The position numbers and the translations under genes were made by a program. From 2-12-FULL-60-19 sp041483675 (GTDB lineage: Bacteria; Desulfobacterota; Binatia; UBA9968), in contig JBGPGE010000032.1 in the NCBI GenBank assembly GCA_041483675.1, positions 1-41,706 on the forward strand: a stretch of 41,706 bases of DNA. The letters are read 5' to 3'. A model generated the notes under the pieces. The model was not told the origin of the DNA. It ran no database searches and saw nothing but the letters and a program-made list of their open reading frames with translations. Position 1 is the stretch's first letter. Every line of letters starts with the position of its first letter. Below are positions 24,965 through 32,735 of the stretch, one piece after another.

Positions 24965-25432
24965 TCACTCCAGTACTCCAGTGTTCTTTTCGACGCCCTG
25001 ATCCAGTTCGAATTGATAACTCACGGTGAAGCTCTTGAGGCCGGGGGGAACGTTCGTCCAGATCAGATAGGTCGACGTCGCCTCAGACTCTTCGCCGGGG
25101 CCGAGATGGAACGGCAGGAACGAACCGCAGTCCAGCATCCCCATGAGCTTGGCCATGATTTGCGGCTCGACGTTGTGCGCCACCTTGGCCCAGACTTCGC
25201 GCCGGGAGAGGTTCCTCACGGTCAGCGTCGAAGTAAAGGGCTCGCCCGGCTCGAAGAGAATCTCACTCGGCTCGATCTTCGCGTCGATGCCGGAATAGGA
25301 CGGCACCAAAACTTCGAACGACACTCTTACCTGGGTGCTGCGCGGGGTCGAGAAATAGACGATCGGCGCGGCGATCAAAACCGCGACCGGAAGAATGGCC
25401 AGCAGAGGGATACGGATCGATATTTTACCCAT
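24965..25432 (-). CDS. Cox11/CtaG-like membrane protein without the usual copper cysteines
   Basis: A 155-residue protein with one N-terminal transmembrane helix (IPLLAILPVAVLIAAPIVYF) and a beta-rich domain. VRVSFEVLVPSY, FEPGEPFTSTLTVRNLSRRE, AHNVEPQIMAKLMGMLDCG and the LGPGEESE turn follow the order of Cox11/CtaG, the copper chaperone of cytochrome oxidase assembly. The CFCF copper motif is replaced by a single C in DCGSFLPF, so copper delivery is doubtful. It ends the second molybdenum hydroxylase operon, 12 bases after the FAD subunit, with GGAAGG before its ATG. A structural or redox partner at the membrane is a possible role. Confidence 0.55.
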   Translation of the reverse strand: MGKISIRIPLLAILPVAVLIAAPIVYFSTPRSTQVRVSFEVLVPSYSGIDAKIEPSEILFEPGEPFTSTLTVRNLSRREVWAKVAHNVEPQIMAKLMGMLDCGSFLPFHLGPGEESEATSTYLIWTNVPPGLKSFTVSYQFELDQGVEKNTGVLE

Positions 25433-25444
25433 CGGCCTTCCGCA

Positions 25445-26305
25445 TTAGGCTCGCCTCTGAAGGGCCTCTTGCGCGGCGCGGCGGACGAGAACCCTGACCA
25501 TCTCGCGCTTGTATTCGGCGGAGCCGCGGTTGTCGTCCATCGGATCAACTTCCGTCGCGGCGACTTCGCCCATCTCTCTCAGGTTGGCTTCCGTGGTTTG
25601 GCGTCCTCGCAGTACGGCCTCGGCTTTTTTCGCCCGCACGATGGTCGGGGCGACGGAATTCAGGCCGAGACGCACGTCGCCGCATCGGCCTCCCTGGACG
25701 GCGAGTGTGATCGCCACGCCGACCGTGGCGAAGTCTTCGACGCTGCGCGGCGTGAATTTGATGTGCGACCAGGCGGGACGCTCAGGCGGCGGGACATGAA
25801 TTTCCGTCAAAAGCTCGCCGGGATTCAGCGCCGTTTGATAATAATCGACGAAGAACTCCGCCAGCGGAAGCGTTCGCTTTCCCTTCCGGCCGGTGAGGGT
25901 AACGTCGGCGTCGAGGGCGATCAGGCTGGCGCCGGGGTCGGTCAGCGGGTCGCCGCCGGCGAGATTGCCGCCGATTGTTCCCATGTTGCGGATGCGAGGC
26001 TGCGCCACTTTGCGGAAAGTTTCGTGGAGCAGGGGATAGTGCCGCTTGACGAGCGGCGATAGCTCGATATCCCGATGGCGCGTGCCGGCGCCGATCCTCA
26101 ACCCGTCCTGCGCCTCGAAGCGGCAGTAGTCGAAGTCGGGCAACCTGGCAAGGCTGATGACGAGGGCGGGGCTCAAGAGCTTCATGCGCATCCAGATCAC
26201 CAGCGCCGTGCCGCCGGCGATGACGCGTGCGTCGTCGCCGTGTTTCTCCAGGAGGCCCAGTGTTTCTTCAAGGCTTCCCGGTTCTATGTAATCGAACTTA
26301 ATCAT
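25445..26305 (-). CDS. Second molybdenum hydroxylase FAD subunit (CoxM/XdhB-like)
   Basis: A 286-residue FAD subunit. VIAGGTALVIWMRMKLLSP and NMGTIGGNLAGGDPLTDPG are the two FAD-binding signatures. It is clearly distinct from the subunit at 19382, so the operons are paralogous and not a recent duplication. The ATG at 26305 is preferred to a GTG three codons upstream. It follows the large subunit after an 87-base gap that contains a palindrome. Confidence 0.93.
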   Translation of the reverse strand: MIKFDYIEPGSLEETLGLLEKHGDDARVIAGGTALVIWMRMKLLSPALVISLARLPDFDYCRFEAQDGLRIGAGTRHRDIELSPLVKRHYPLLHETFRKVAQPRIRNMGTIGGNLAGGDPLTDPGASLIALDADVTLTGRKGKRTLPLAEFFVDYYQTALNPGELLTEIHVPPPERPAWSHIKFTPRSVEDFATVGVAITLAVQGGRCGDVRLGLNSVAPTIVRAKKAEAVLRGRQTTEANLREMGEVAATEVDPMDDNRGSAEYKREMVRVLVRRAAQEALQRRA

Positions 26306-26318
26306 CTCATTCACTCTG

Positions 26319-26346
26319 CGTCATTCCCGCGTACGCGGGCATGACG
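26319..26346 (+). repeat. Single palindrome related to the REP-like units
   Basis: CGTCAT, then TCCCGCGTACGCGGG with its perfect CCCGCGTACGCGGG palindrome, then ATGACG. The GTCA/TGAC ends match those of the repeats at 19291 and 22755. It sits between the large- and medium-subunit genes of the second operon. Confidence 0.7.
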
Positions 26347-26392
26347 GAAGGTTGTCTCTTCTCGGCGATCAGCGCGCCTGTGGTCTAACGGC

Positions 26393-28678
26393 CTACGTTT
26401 CTTGTTTTTCCCTGAGCGCCCGCAGGACTTTCTCCGGCGTGATCGGCAGTGTCTTGACGCGCACGCCGACGGCATCGAAGATCGCGTTGCTGATAACCGC
26501 CGCTGTCGGGTCCATGCCGAGCTCTCCGAGCCCCTTCGCGCCGAACGGTCCGGTCGGTTCGTACGATTCCGCGAATGCGTGCTCCAGTTTAGGCATATCG
26601 CGCATCGAAGGAATGCGATAGTCGGAAAAATTCGGGTTAACTGGGCGCCCTTCGTCCATTTTCAGTCCCTCGATCAACGCGTAGCCCAGGCCCTGCGCGA
26701 CGGAGCCTTCGACCTGGCCTTCCGCGCCGATGGGATTAATCACCGTGCCGCAATCGGACGCGGCGACATATTTAAGCACCGTGACCTGGCCGGTCTCTCG
26801 ATCGACCTGGACCTGGGCGGCCTGGCAGCCGAAGTTGTACGCGCCGGACTCGTTGCCGTAGCGCGTCGGATCCTGCAGCACGGAATCGGCGTCAAAGCTG
26901 CCGGAGGCCACGACCGGCGAGCCGTTGCGCCGGAACAAACGGGCGCGCGCCACCTCGCCCACTGCGACCGACTTTTGCTCCGCGCCTTTGACGAAGATGC
27001 GGCCATCTTTGGATACGAGATCGTCCGGATTTGCTTCGAGCATTTCGGAGGCTGTTTCAAACAGTTGTTGCTTGGCTTTTTGCGCTGCGTCCTTGACCGC
27101 GTTGCCGGCGACGTAGGTCAGGCGGCTGCCGAACGCGCCGAGGCAGAAGGTCGTGAGGTCGGTGTCGGCCTGCGAGAATTCGACGTCTTCCAGGGGAAGA
27201 CCCAGCTCCTCAGCCGCAATCTGGCACAGCGCGGTGCCCGCGCCCTGGCCGCACTCGCCTTCCCCGCTGATAATCAGCGCCCGGCCGTCTTCGTTGACTT
27301 TGATGGTCGCCGACCCGCCGTCGTAGTCTCCGAAGTGGCGCTTGCCGCTCACGTGGACCGTGCAGGCGATGCCCAAACCGGTGTCGGGTTTTTTCTCCGC
27401 CCGCTTCTTTTTCCAATCCATCATTTTGTCCACCATGTCGATACACTGCTTCAACTCGCAGCTTTTGACGTGGTTGCCATGCGGCGAGATGTAGCCAACC
27501 TCGGCGGCGTTCATCCGGGCGATCTCCAGCGGATCGATATTCAATTCATGCGCCGCCTGGTCGATCGCCTGCTCCACCGCCCACTCGGCCGAAGGATTGC
27601 CGAAGCCGCGAAAAGCGCCGGTCGGAATCTTGTTGGTGTAGACCAGGTAAGCCTGGGTCTTTACGTCGGCGTACTTGTAACAGGTGTCGTGACGCAGCGC
27701 GGCAACGCTGGTGATCGCGGGCGCCTTGCCGCAATAGGCGCCGTTGTCGGCGACGACCCGGATCTGCTTCGCCCGGATCATGCCGTTTTTCTTGAAGCCC
27801 ATCTTCACCCGGATCTTCATGTTGACCCTGGGCCGGCAGCCGGCGAGGAACTCTTCTTCGCGCGTGTTGATGATCTTGACGGGTTTGCGGGCTTTCTTCG
27901 CCAGGATCGCCGCGACCACGGCGTTGTTGTCGTCGCACGATTTGCCGCCGAAGCCCCCACCGACCGCCGGTTGGATGATCCGCACGTCCGTCTCCCTCAC
28001 CCCCAGCGCGGCGGCGATGCGATAGCGCGCGTTGAACAGCGTCTGCGTGTTCATGTGAATGGTGTACTTGCCGCTCGCGGCGTATTCGGCGACGCTGCCG
28101 ATGGTTTCGATGGCGCAATGCCACTGCGGCGCGCTCTCAAAAGTATCTTCCACGACGATGTCGGATTCCTTGAACGCCTTTTCAACGTCGCCGCGCTCGA
28201 TGTCGATGGTGAGCGCGATGTTGCGCGGCTTGTCGTCGTGCAGCAACGGCGCGCCCTCTTTCATCGCCTCTTCGGCGTCGAAGACGGCGGGCAGCTCCTC
28301 CCACTCAACTTCAATCAGGTCGAGCGCCTCTTCGGCGATATCCGGATCGATCGCCGCCACGGCGGCGACCTCCTCTCCGACATAACGCGCCTTGCCGACG
28401 GACAGGGGATACTGGTCGGGAAAAAAAGCGCCCCAGCCGCGCTTGATCGTATCCTCGGCGGTGACGACCGCCCGCACGCCGCGAAGCTTCTCCGCCTTGC
28501 TGGTGTCGAGTCTCAGAATTTTTGCGTGAGCATAGGGGCTCCGCAGAATACGGCCGCAGAGCGTTCCGGGCAATTGAATGTCCGCGACGTAGAGGGCCTC
28601 TCCCGTGACCTTCTCGTAACCTTCGACGCGGTTGACTCTTTTGCCGACGACGGCGAACTCTCTTTCTGATTTAGCCAT
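26393..28678 (-). CDS. Second molybdenum hydroxylase large subunit (xanthine dehydrogenase-type)
   Basis: A 761-residue molybdopterin subunit. VGGGFGGK near residue 240 binds the cofactor, GAFRGFGNP at 354-362 is the classic xanthine dehydrogenase/4-hydroxybenzoyl-CoA reductase active loop, and GAKGLGELGMDP holds the catalytic glutamate. GGAGAG precedes its ATG. The protein hydroxylates or dehydroxylates a heterocyclic, aromatic or aldehyde substrate with water as the oxygen source; which one cannot be read from the sequence. The upstream neighbours are its 2Fe-2S subunit and a UbiD decarboxylase, which points to aromatic acids. Confidence 0.93.
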   Translation of the reverse strand: MAKSEREFAVVGKRVNRVEGYEKVTGEALYVADIQLPGTLCGRILRSPYAHAKILRLDTSKAEKLRGVRAVVTAEDTIKRGWGAFFPDQYPLSVGKARYVGEEVAAVAAIDPDIAEEALDLIEVEWEELPAVFDAEEAMKEGAPLLHDDKPRNIALTIDIERGDVEKAFKESDIVVEDTFESAPQWHCAIETIGSVAEYAASGKYTIHMNTQTLFNARYRIAAALGVRETDVRIIQPAVGGGFGGKSCDDNNAVVAAILAKKARKPVKIINTREEEFLAGCRPRVNMKIRVKMGFKKNGMIRAKQIRVVADNGAYCGKAPAITSVAALRHDTCYKYADVKTQAYLVYTNKIPTGAFRGFGNPSAEWAVEQAIDQAAHELNIDPLEIARMNAAEVGYISPHGNHVKSCELKQCIDMVDKMMDWKKKRAEKKPDTGLGIACTVHVSGKRHFGDYDGGSATIKVNEDGRALIISGEGECGQGAGTALCQIAAEELGLPLEDVEFSQADTDLTTFCLGAFGSRLTYVAGNAVKDAAQKAKQQLFETASEMLEANPDDLVSKDGRIFVKGAEQKSVAVGEVARARLFRRNGSPVVASGSFDADSVLQDPTRYGNESGAYNFGCQAAQVQVDRETGQVTVLKYVAASDCGTVINPIGAEGQVEGSVAQGLGYALIEGLKMDEGRPVNPNFSDYRIPSMRDMPKLEHAFAESYEPTGPFGAKGLGELGMDPTAAVISNAIFDAVGVRVKTLPITPEKVLRALREKQET

Positions 28679-28696
28679 TGTCGCTCTCCAACCGGA

Positions 28697-29251
28697 TCAC
28701 TTTGTCTTGTCGTGCGTGCCTTGCACCGTGTAGAGGCTTTGAATGCGGGCCTCATGGATTTGAGGTGCGGGGCGCTTCCCGGCTGTGACTCTGCCGTCGA
28801 CCACCGCCATGATCGACTCAAGGATTTTATAATAGCCGGTGCAGCGGCAGAGATTTCCCGACATCCACTCTTTGACTTCGTCTTCCGTTGGATTTGGATT
28901 CTCGTCGAGCAGGGCTTTGGCCGCGATGATCTGGCCCGGCGTGCAGATGCCGCATTGAAAACCACCGAATTCGATAAATGCCTGTTGCAGCGGATGGAGG
29001 CCGCTGTCGTCGGCCAGCCCTTCGATGGTCGTGATCGCTTTGTCCCGGCAGGCGATGGCGAGCGTGAGGCAGGAGCTGACCAGCCTGCCGCCGACGATCA
29101 CGCTACACGCGCCGCAGACGCCGATGCTGCATCCCTCTTTCGTGCCGATCAGGCCGAGATCGTCGCGCAAAGCGTGGAGCAGCAGGCGATTGGGCTCGAT
29201 TTGAAGCTCGTGCTCTTGTTGATTGACCGTGAGAACGACGCGCTGCTTCAT
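28697..29251 (-). CDS. Second molybdenum hydroxylase 2Fe-2S subunit
   Basis: A 184-residue iron-sulfur subunit. KEGCSIGVCGACSVIVGG with a following C, then FQCGICTPGQ and GNLCRCTGYY, supply all eight cluster ligands. The C-terminal tail of about 25 residues is longer than usual. GGAGAA stands before the ATG at 29251, which is preferred over a longer upstream frame without family similarity. The stop is 18 bases from the large subunit start, so the two are co-translated or nearly so. Confidence 0.95.
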   Translation of the reverse strand: MKQRVVLTVNQQEHELQIEPNRLLLHALRDDLGLIGTKEGCSIGVCGACSVIVGGRLVSSCLTLAIACRDKAITTIEGLADDSGLHPLQQAFIEFGGFQCGICTPGQIIAAKALLDENPNPTEDEVKEWMSGNLCRCTGYYKILESIMAVVDGRVTAGKRPAPQIHEARIQSLYTVQGTHDKTK

Positions 29252-29335
29252 CGTGTCATTTCTCCAAGCGATTCCTCGCACGCCCCTGACTGAAAGCCGC
29301 TGTTCGGTCGAAGATCCCGCGCATCGCTTCGTGGC

Positions 29336-29397
29336 TCGTGCTCGTCTCTCGTGCTCGGCCCCGTCCCCCACCAGCACGAACACGAGGCACGAGCACG
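29336..29397 (+). repeat. Imperfect inverted repeat built from CTCGTG/CACGAG units
   Basis: The left arm (29336-29358) contains TCGTGCTCGTCTCTCGTG and the right arm (29374-29397) is nearly its reverse complement, with a C-rich spacer. The arms could form a stem of about 20 pairs in the leader between the UbiD and 2Fe-2S genes. Nothing else is seen in 29252-29431. Confidence 0.6.
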
Positions 29398-29431
29398 ATC
29401 TGGAGAGCGGACGGCGGCTTTCACCCCACCT

Positions 29432-31087
29432 TTACTCCGCTCTGCCGGCGTGCGTCTTTCCCCACTTCGCCCGCATCGATCCCAGAGTCTCGCCTTCGTC
29501 CACCGGAACTCTGGTGCCGCGGAGTTTTTCGCCGACCTTGTCGTAGTCTCCCGCCGCGGCCATGCGGGCTTCTTCGTTGAGTTCTTCGGGCCACAATCCC
29601 ATCAAATATCCGTGCCATGGCTCCTGCGGCTCCAGTTTCGGCAGACCGAGCTCTTCCCAGATTTGCTTTGCGCGCTCCATGTATTCCCGCTTGGGAAGCG
29701 AAAGAGGAGGGAAGTCCGCCTTGCGCGTGGCGTCGATCAACAGCGAGGACTCGGAATTATCGTAGCGGCTCGAAGGATGCGTGGCGAGCATGCCGATCGG
29801 CGTCGCGCCGAACGGCCGGTTGCCGACGACTTTAATGTCCTTGTGCGGCTGCGAGCGGTGGGTGATCGCCCAGGTGACGGCGACCGGATCGTGCGGATTG
29901 ATGTCTTCGTCCACCGCGATCACCAGCTTTCCCACGCGGTCGCCGTATGCGAGCAGCGCATCCATCGCCTCCCAAGGCTCCCGATCGTTCTTCTTCTTCA
30001 TCCGGAGGACGACGTAGGGACGGAGATTTACCAGCGGTTCCATCAACGAGACTTCCAAAACGCTGTCGCAGCCTTTCTGCTTCAAAGAGCGAAGGATCAG
30101 CGTCGCCATGCCCATCGCCTTGATCTTGGAGCTTTCGCTCGGCGTCACCTGGCTGATGATTGACACCCAGGTCGGATTTTTTCGGTGCATAACGCTGGTC
30201 AGCTCAAAGACGGTGCTCAACGTTCTCGGATCGACGTAGCCCATCGACTCGCCGAACGGCCCTTCCTCTTCGAGATAATTCGTCGGGATGATTCCCTCGA
30301 AGACGATCTCGGCCGTCGCCGGCACTTCGAGATCGACCGTGCGGCATTTGACCAGCCTGATCGGCTCTCCGACGAGACCGCCGGCCAGGGCCAGTTCATC
30401 CATCGTCGGGGGGACCTTCTGCGTCGCAGCGTAAGACACGGCGGGAACGGCGCCCACGGCGACAGCGACTTCGAGCGGAATGCCGCGCTGGCGGCATTTC
30501 TCCCAGTGGCGCGAGAGGTCCTGCGGCGTGCCGGACATGAGGCCGCTTATCCCGGGCCCTTTGATGAGGCCGCGGTAGTTGCCGACGTTGCGCTTGGCGG
30601 TTTCGGGGTCCTTGGTGATCCAATGGCCCGCCGTGATGTAGGGGCCGTTGTCGAAGCCCGGCGTTGAAATGGGAATCGGGAATTCATAAAAACCGCCGTG
30701 GCTCAAAAGCTCTTTGCCGGTGTGAATCTCTTCCATCACCGGGCCGTCGCCGACGATCTCCGGCTCGATCGTATGGTCCATGGCGTAGAGCCAACGGTCC
30801 GCGACCTCGTCGGGGGGACATTTGAGGCCCAGGCAATAGATCGCCGCCGAGGCCGCGAGGCCGCCGACCAGCACGGAGCCGCTGTAGCGCCGATTTTTCG
30901 CGTCGGTTACGTTCTCGAAGAGAAACGCTTTTCGCTGCTCTTCCTTAAGGCCGCGGAACTGCCACCTGACAAGCGGGTGGAGCTCGGTGTCTTTGTCGAT
31001 CGCGCGGCGCACGCGCACGAGCTTGCCGTCCGCTTCGAGCGCGGCGATCAGCTCGCGCAAATCGTTGTAAGGTTTAGCGAAGTCCAT
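29432..31087 (-). CDS. UbiD-family decarboxylase (prenylated-FMN dependent)
   Basis: A 551-residue protein. R172 in NYRGLIKG and E275/E280 in YLEEEGPFGESMGY fall in the order and spacing of the Arg-Glu-Glu catalytic set of fungal Fdc1 and bacterial UbiD, so the enzyme should reversibly decarboxylate an aromatic or alpha,beta-unsaturated acid using prenylated FMN. AGGAGAG lies 10 bases before the ATG. No UbiX flavin prenyltransferase is in the window. It is the first gene of a leftward run that continues with a complete molybdenum hydroxylase, suggesting that decarboxylation and hydroxylation act on the same aromatic compound or in sequence. Confidence 0.93.
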   Translation of the reverse strand: MDFAKPYNDLRELIAALEADGKLVRVRRAIDKDTELHPLVRWQFRGLKEEQRKAFLFENVTDAKNRRYSGSVLVGGLAASAAIYCLGLKCPPDEVADRWLYAMDHTIEPEIVGDGPVMEEIHTGKELLSHGGFYEFPIPISTPGFDNGPYITAGHWITKDPETAKRNVGNYRGLIKGPGISGLMSGTPQDLSRHWEKCRQRGIPLEVAVAVGAVPAVSYAATQKVPPTMDELALAGGLVGEPIRLVKCRTVDLEVPATAEIVFEGIIPTNYLEEEGPFGESMGYVDPRTLSTVFELTSVMHRKNPTWVSIISQVTPSESSKIKAMGMATLILRSLKQKGCDSVLEVSLMEPLVNLRPYVVLRMKKKNDREPWEAMDALLAYGDRVGKLVIAVDEDINPHDPVAVTWAITHRSQPHKDIKVVGNRPFGATPIGMLATHPSSRYDNSESSLLIDATRKADFPPLSLPKREYMERAKQIWEELGLPKLEPQEPWHGYLMGLWPEELNEEARMAAAGDYDKVGEKLRGTRVPVDEGETLGSMRAKWGKTHAGRAE

Positions 31088-31189
31088 AGTTGTTTTCTCT
31101 CCTATGCTTTTTCGTTCTTTTGTGCAAGCGAGGCGGCGCGCGCGGATTTTTCTTGCAAATCCGCCGCCATTCCGTAAGATGGAAGCAGA

Positions 31190-31301
31190 TTCAATCTAAA
31201 CCCCGCCTGTTGAGGCGGGCACAAAACCGATGGGGTTTCCAAAGGGGAGAAGCGGCAGCTCTCCCCTTTGGTCGAACACGGGGATTCAAACCCCGTGTTC
31301 G
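31190..31301 (+). ncRNA. Structured repeat, copy 1, upstream of cysS (candidate RNA element)
   Basis: This 112-base block can form three hairpins. The first is CCCGCCT-GTTG-AGGCGGG (31202-31219). The second is a perfect 12-pair stem CCAAAGGGGAGA/TCTCCCCTTTGG (31239-31271) with loop AGCGGCAGC. The third is a perfect 11-pair stem CGAACACGGGG/CCCCGTGTTCG (31273-31301). AAACCCC at 31198 can instead pair with GGGGTTT at 31232, which would exclude much of the first hairpin. About 85 bases recur at 39749, also directly upstream of a plus-strand gene. The strand is assigned from the downstream genes. It could be a cis-regulatory leader or a mobile palindromic repeat. Confidence 0.65.
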
Positions 31302-31319
31302 ATATAAGTTGACTCTCTC

Positions 31320-32735
31320 GTGGGCTTGCAAATCTATAATACGCTAGCCGGCGCCAAGGAGCCTTTTGTCCCGCTGAAAGAAGGCGAGGTGCGGATGTAC
31401 GTCTGCGGCGTGACGGTCTACGATTCCTGCCACATCGGCCACGCGCGCTCGTTCCTCACCTTCGATTTGATCCACCGCTATCTCAAATTTCTCGGCTATC
31501 AGGTTACGTTCGTGCGGAACTTCACCGACATCGACGACAAGATCATCAACCGGGCGAAAGAGGAAGGGACGACCGCCAAGGCCGTCGCCGAGAAGTATAT
31601 CGCGGAGTTCAAGCGCGACGAGAAGGCTCTAGGCCTGCTCCCGCCGACCGAGGAACCCAAGGCGACGGAGCACGTGGCGGAGATTATCGAATTGATCCGC
31701 CGCCTGGAAGAGAAGGGGGCGGCTTATCGCGTGAACGGCGACATGTTTTTTGCCGTGGATCGCTTCGGCGGCTACGGCAAGCTGTCGCGAAAAAAACTGG
31801 AAGAGCTGCAAGCGGGAGCGCGGGTCGAGGTGGACGAGCGAAAAAAAACGCCGATGGATTTTGCGCTGTGGAAATCGAGCAAAGCGGGCGAGCCTTCCTG
31901 GGAGAGCCCGTGGGGGCCGGGGCGGCCCGGCTGGCATATCGAATGCTCCGCCATGAGCACGAAATACCTGGGGCAGCCGTTCGACATCCACGGCGGCGGC
32001 AGGGATCTGATCTTTCCCCACCATGAAAATGAAATCGCGCAATCCGAGGCGGCGTTCGGCCTGCCGCTCGCGCGCGCGTGGATTCATAATGGGTTTCTCA
32101 ACATCAACCAGGAGAAGATGTCCAAATCGCTGGGAAACTTCTTCACTATCCAGGAGATATTGAGCCGGCGCGAAGCGGCCGCGCTGCGCCACTATTTTCT
32201 CTCCAGCCACTACCGGAGCCCGGTCGATTTTTCCGACCAAGGGCTTGAAGAGGCGGAAAAAGGGGTCGAGCGGATCTACGAAACCGTCGACCGGTTCAAC
32301 CATATGCAGTCGGGGAGTCTCGATGCCGGGCAGCCGGACGCGGCGTTGATCGAGGAATTTCGCAACGAAATGGACGACGACTTCAATACGCCGAGGGCGC
32401 TGGCGCTGATTTTCGAGGAAGTGCGGTCTTTGAATCGCGCCATGGACGAGCGCAAAGCATCGAGCGTCGCGCCGCGCGCCCTCGCTGTCGCCCGGTGCGC
32501 GGAGACGTTGGGATTGCTCCAAGAGAGGCCGGAGGAGTTTCTCCTGAGAAGGAAACGGCGATGGACGGAACAGCAAGGGCTTTCATCGGATTCGATTGAA
32601 GCGATGATCCGAGAGAGAGATCAAGCCCGCCGGAAAAAACAATGGAGCGAAGCCGACCGGATTCGTGCTGAGCTGCAGGAGAAGGGGGTAATTTTGGAAG
32701 ACACGCCCGGAGGGACCCTATGGAAAGTAAAATAA
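31320..32735 (+). CDS. cysS: Cysteine--tRNA ligase
   Basis: A 471-residue class I synthetase that charges tRNA-Cys with cysteine. C29 in YVCGVT, a C in ECSAMS and HH in FPHHENE are the zinc ligands that select cysteine; HIGH is at 38-41 and K266-MSKS at the second ATP motif. The start GTG at 31320 gives the usual MGLQIYNTL beginning. There is no ribosome-binding site before it; the structured repeat ends 18 bases upstream. The stop overlaps the next gene by 16 bases. Confidence 0.97.
   Translation: MGLQIYNTLAGAKEPFVPLKEGEVRMYVCGVTVYDSCHIGHARSFLTFDLIHRYLKFLGYQVTFVRNFTDIDDKIINRAKEEGTTAKAVAEKYIAEFKRDEKALGLLPPTEEPKATEHVAEIIELIRRLEEKGAAYRVNGDMFFAVDRFGGYGKLSRKKLEELQAGARVEVDERKKTPMDFALWKSSKAGEPSWESPWGPGRPGWHIECSAMSTKYLGQPFDIHGGGRDLIFPHHENEIAQSEAAFGLPLARAWIHNGFLNINQEKMSKSLGNFFTIQEILSRREAAALRHYFLSSHYRSPVDFSDQGLEEAEKGVERIYETVDRFNHMQSGSLDAGQPDAALIEEFRNEMDDDFNTPRALALIFEEVRSLNRAMDERKASSVAPRALAVARCAETLGLLQERPEEFLLRRKRRWTEQQGLSSDSIEAMIRERDQARRKKQWSEADRIRAELQEKGVILEDTPGGTLWKVK

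Noticed and set aside
31190..31301. T-box riboswitch for cysS
   Set aside because: No T-box consensus or Cys specifier loop could be found, and a near-identical copy precedes an unrelated gene.
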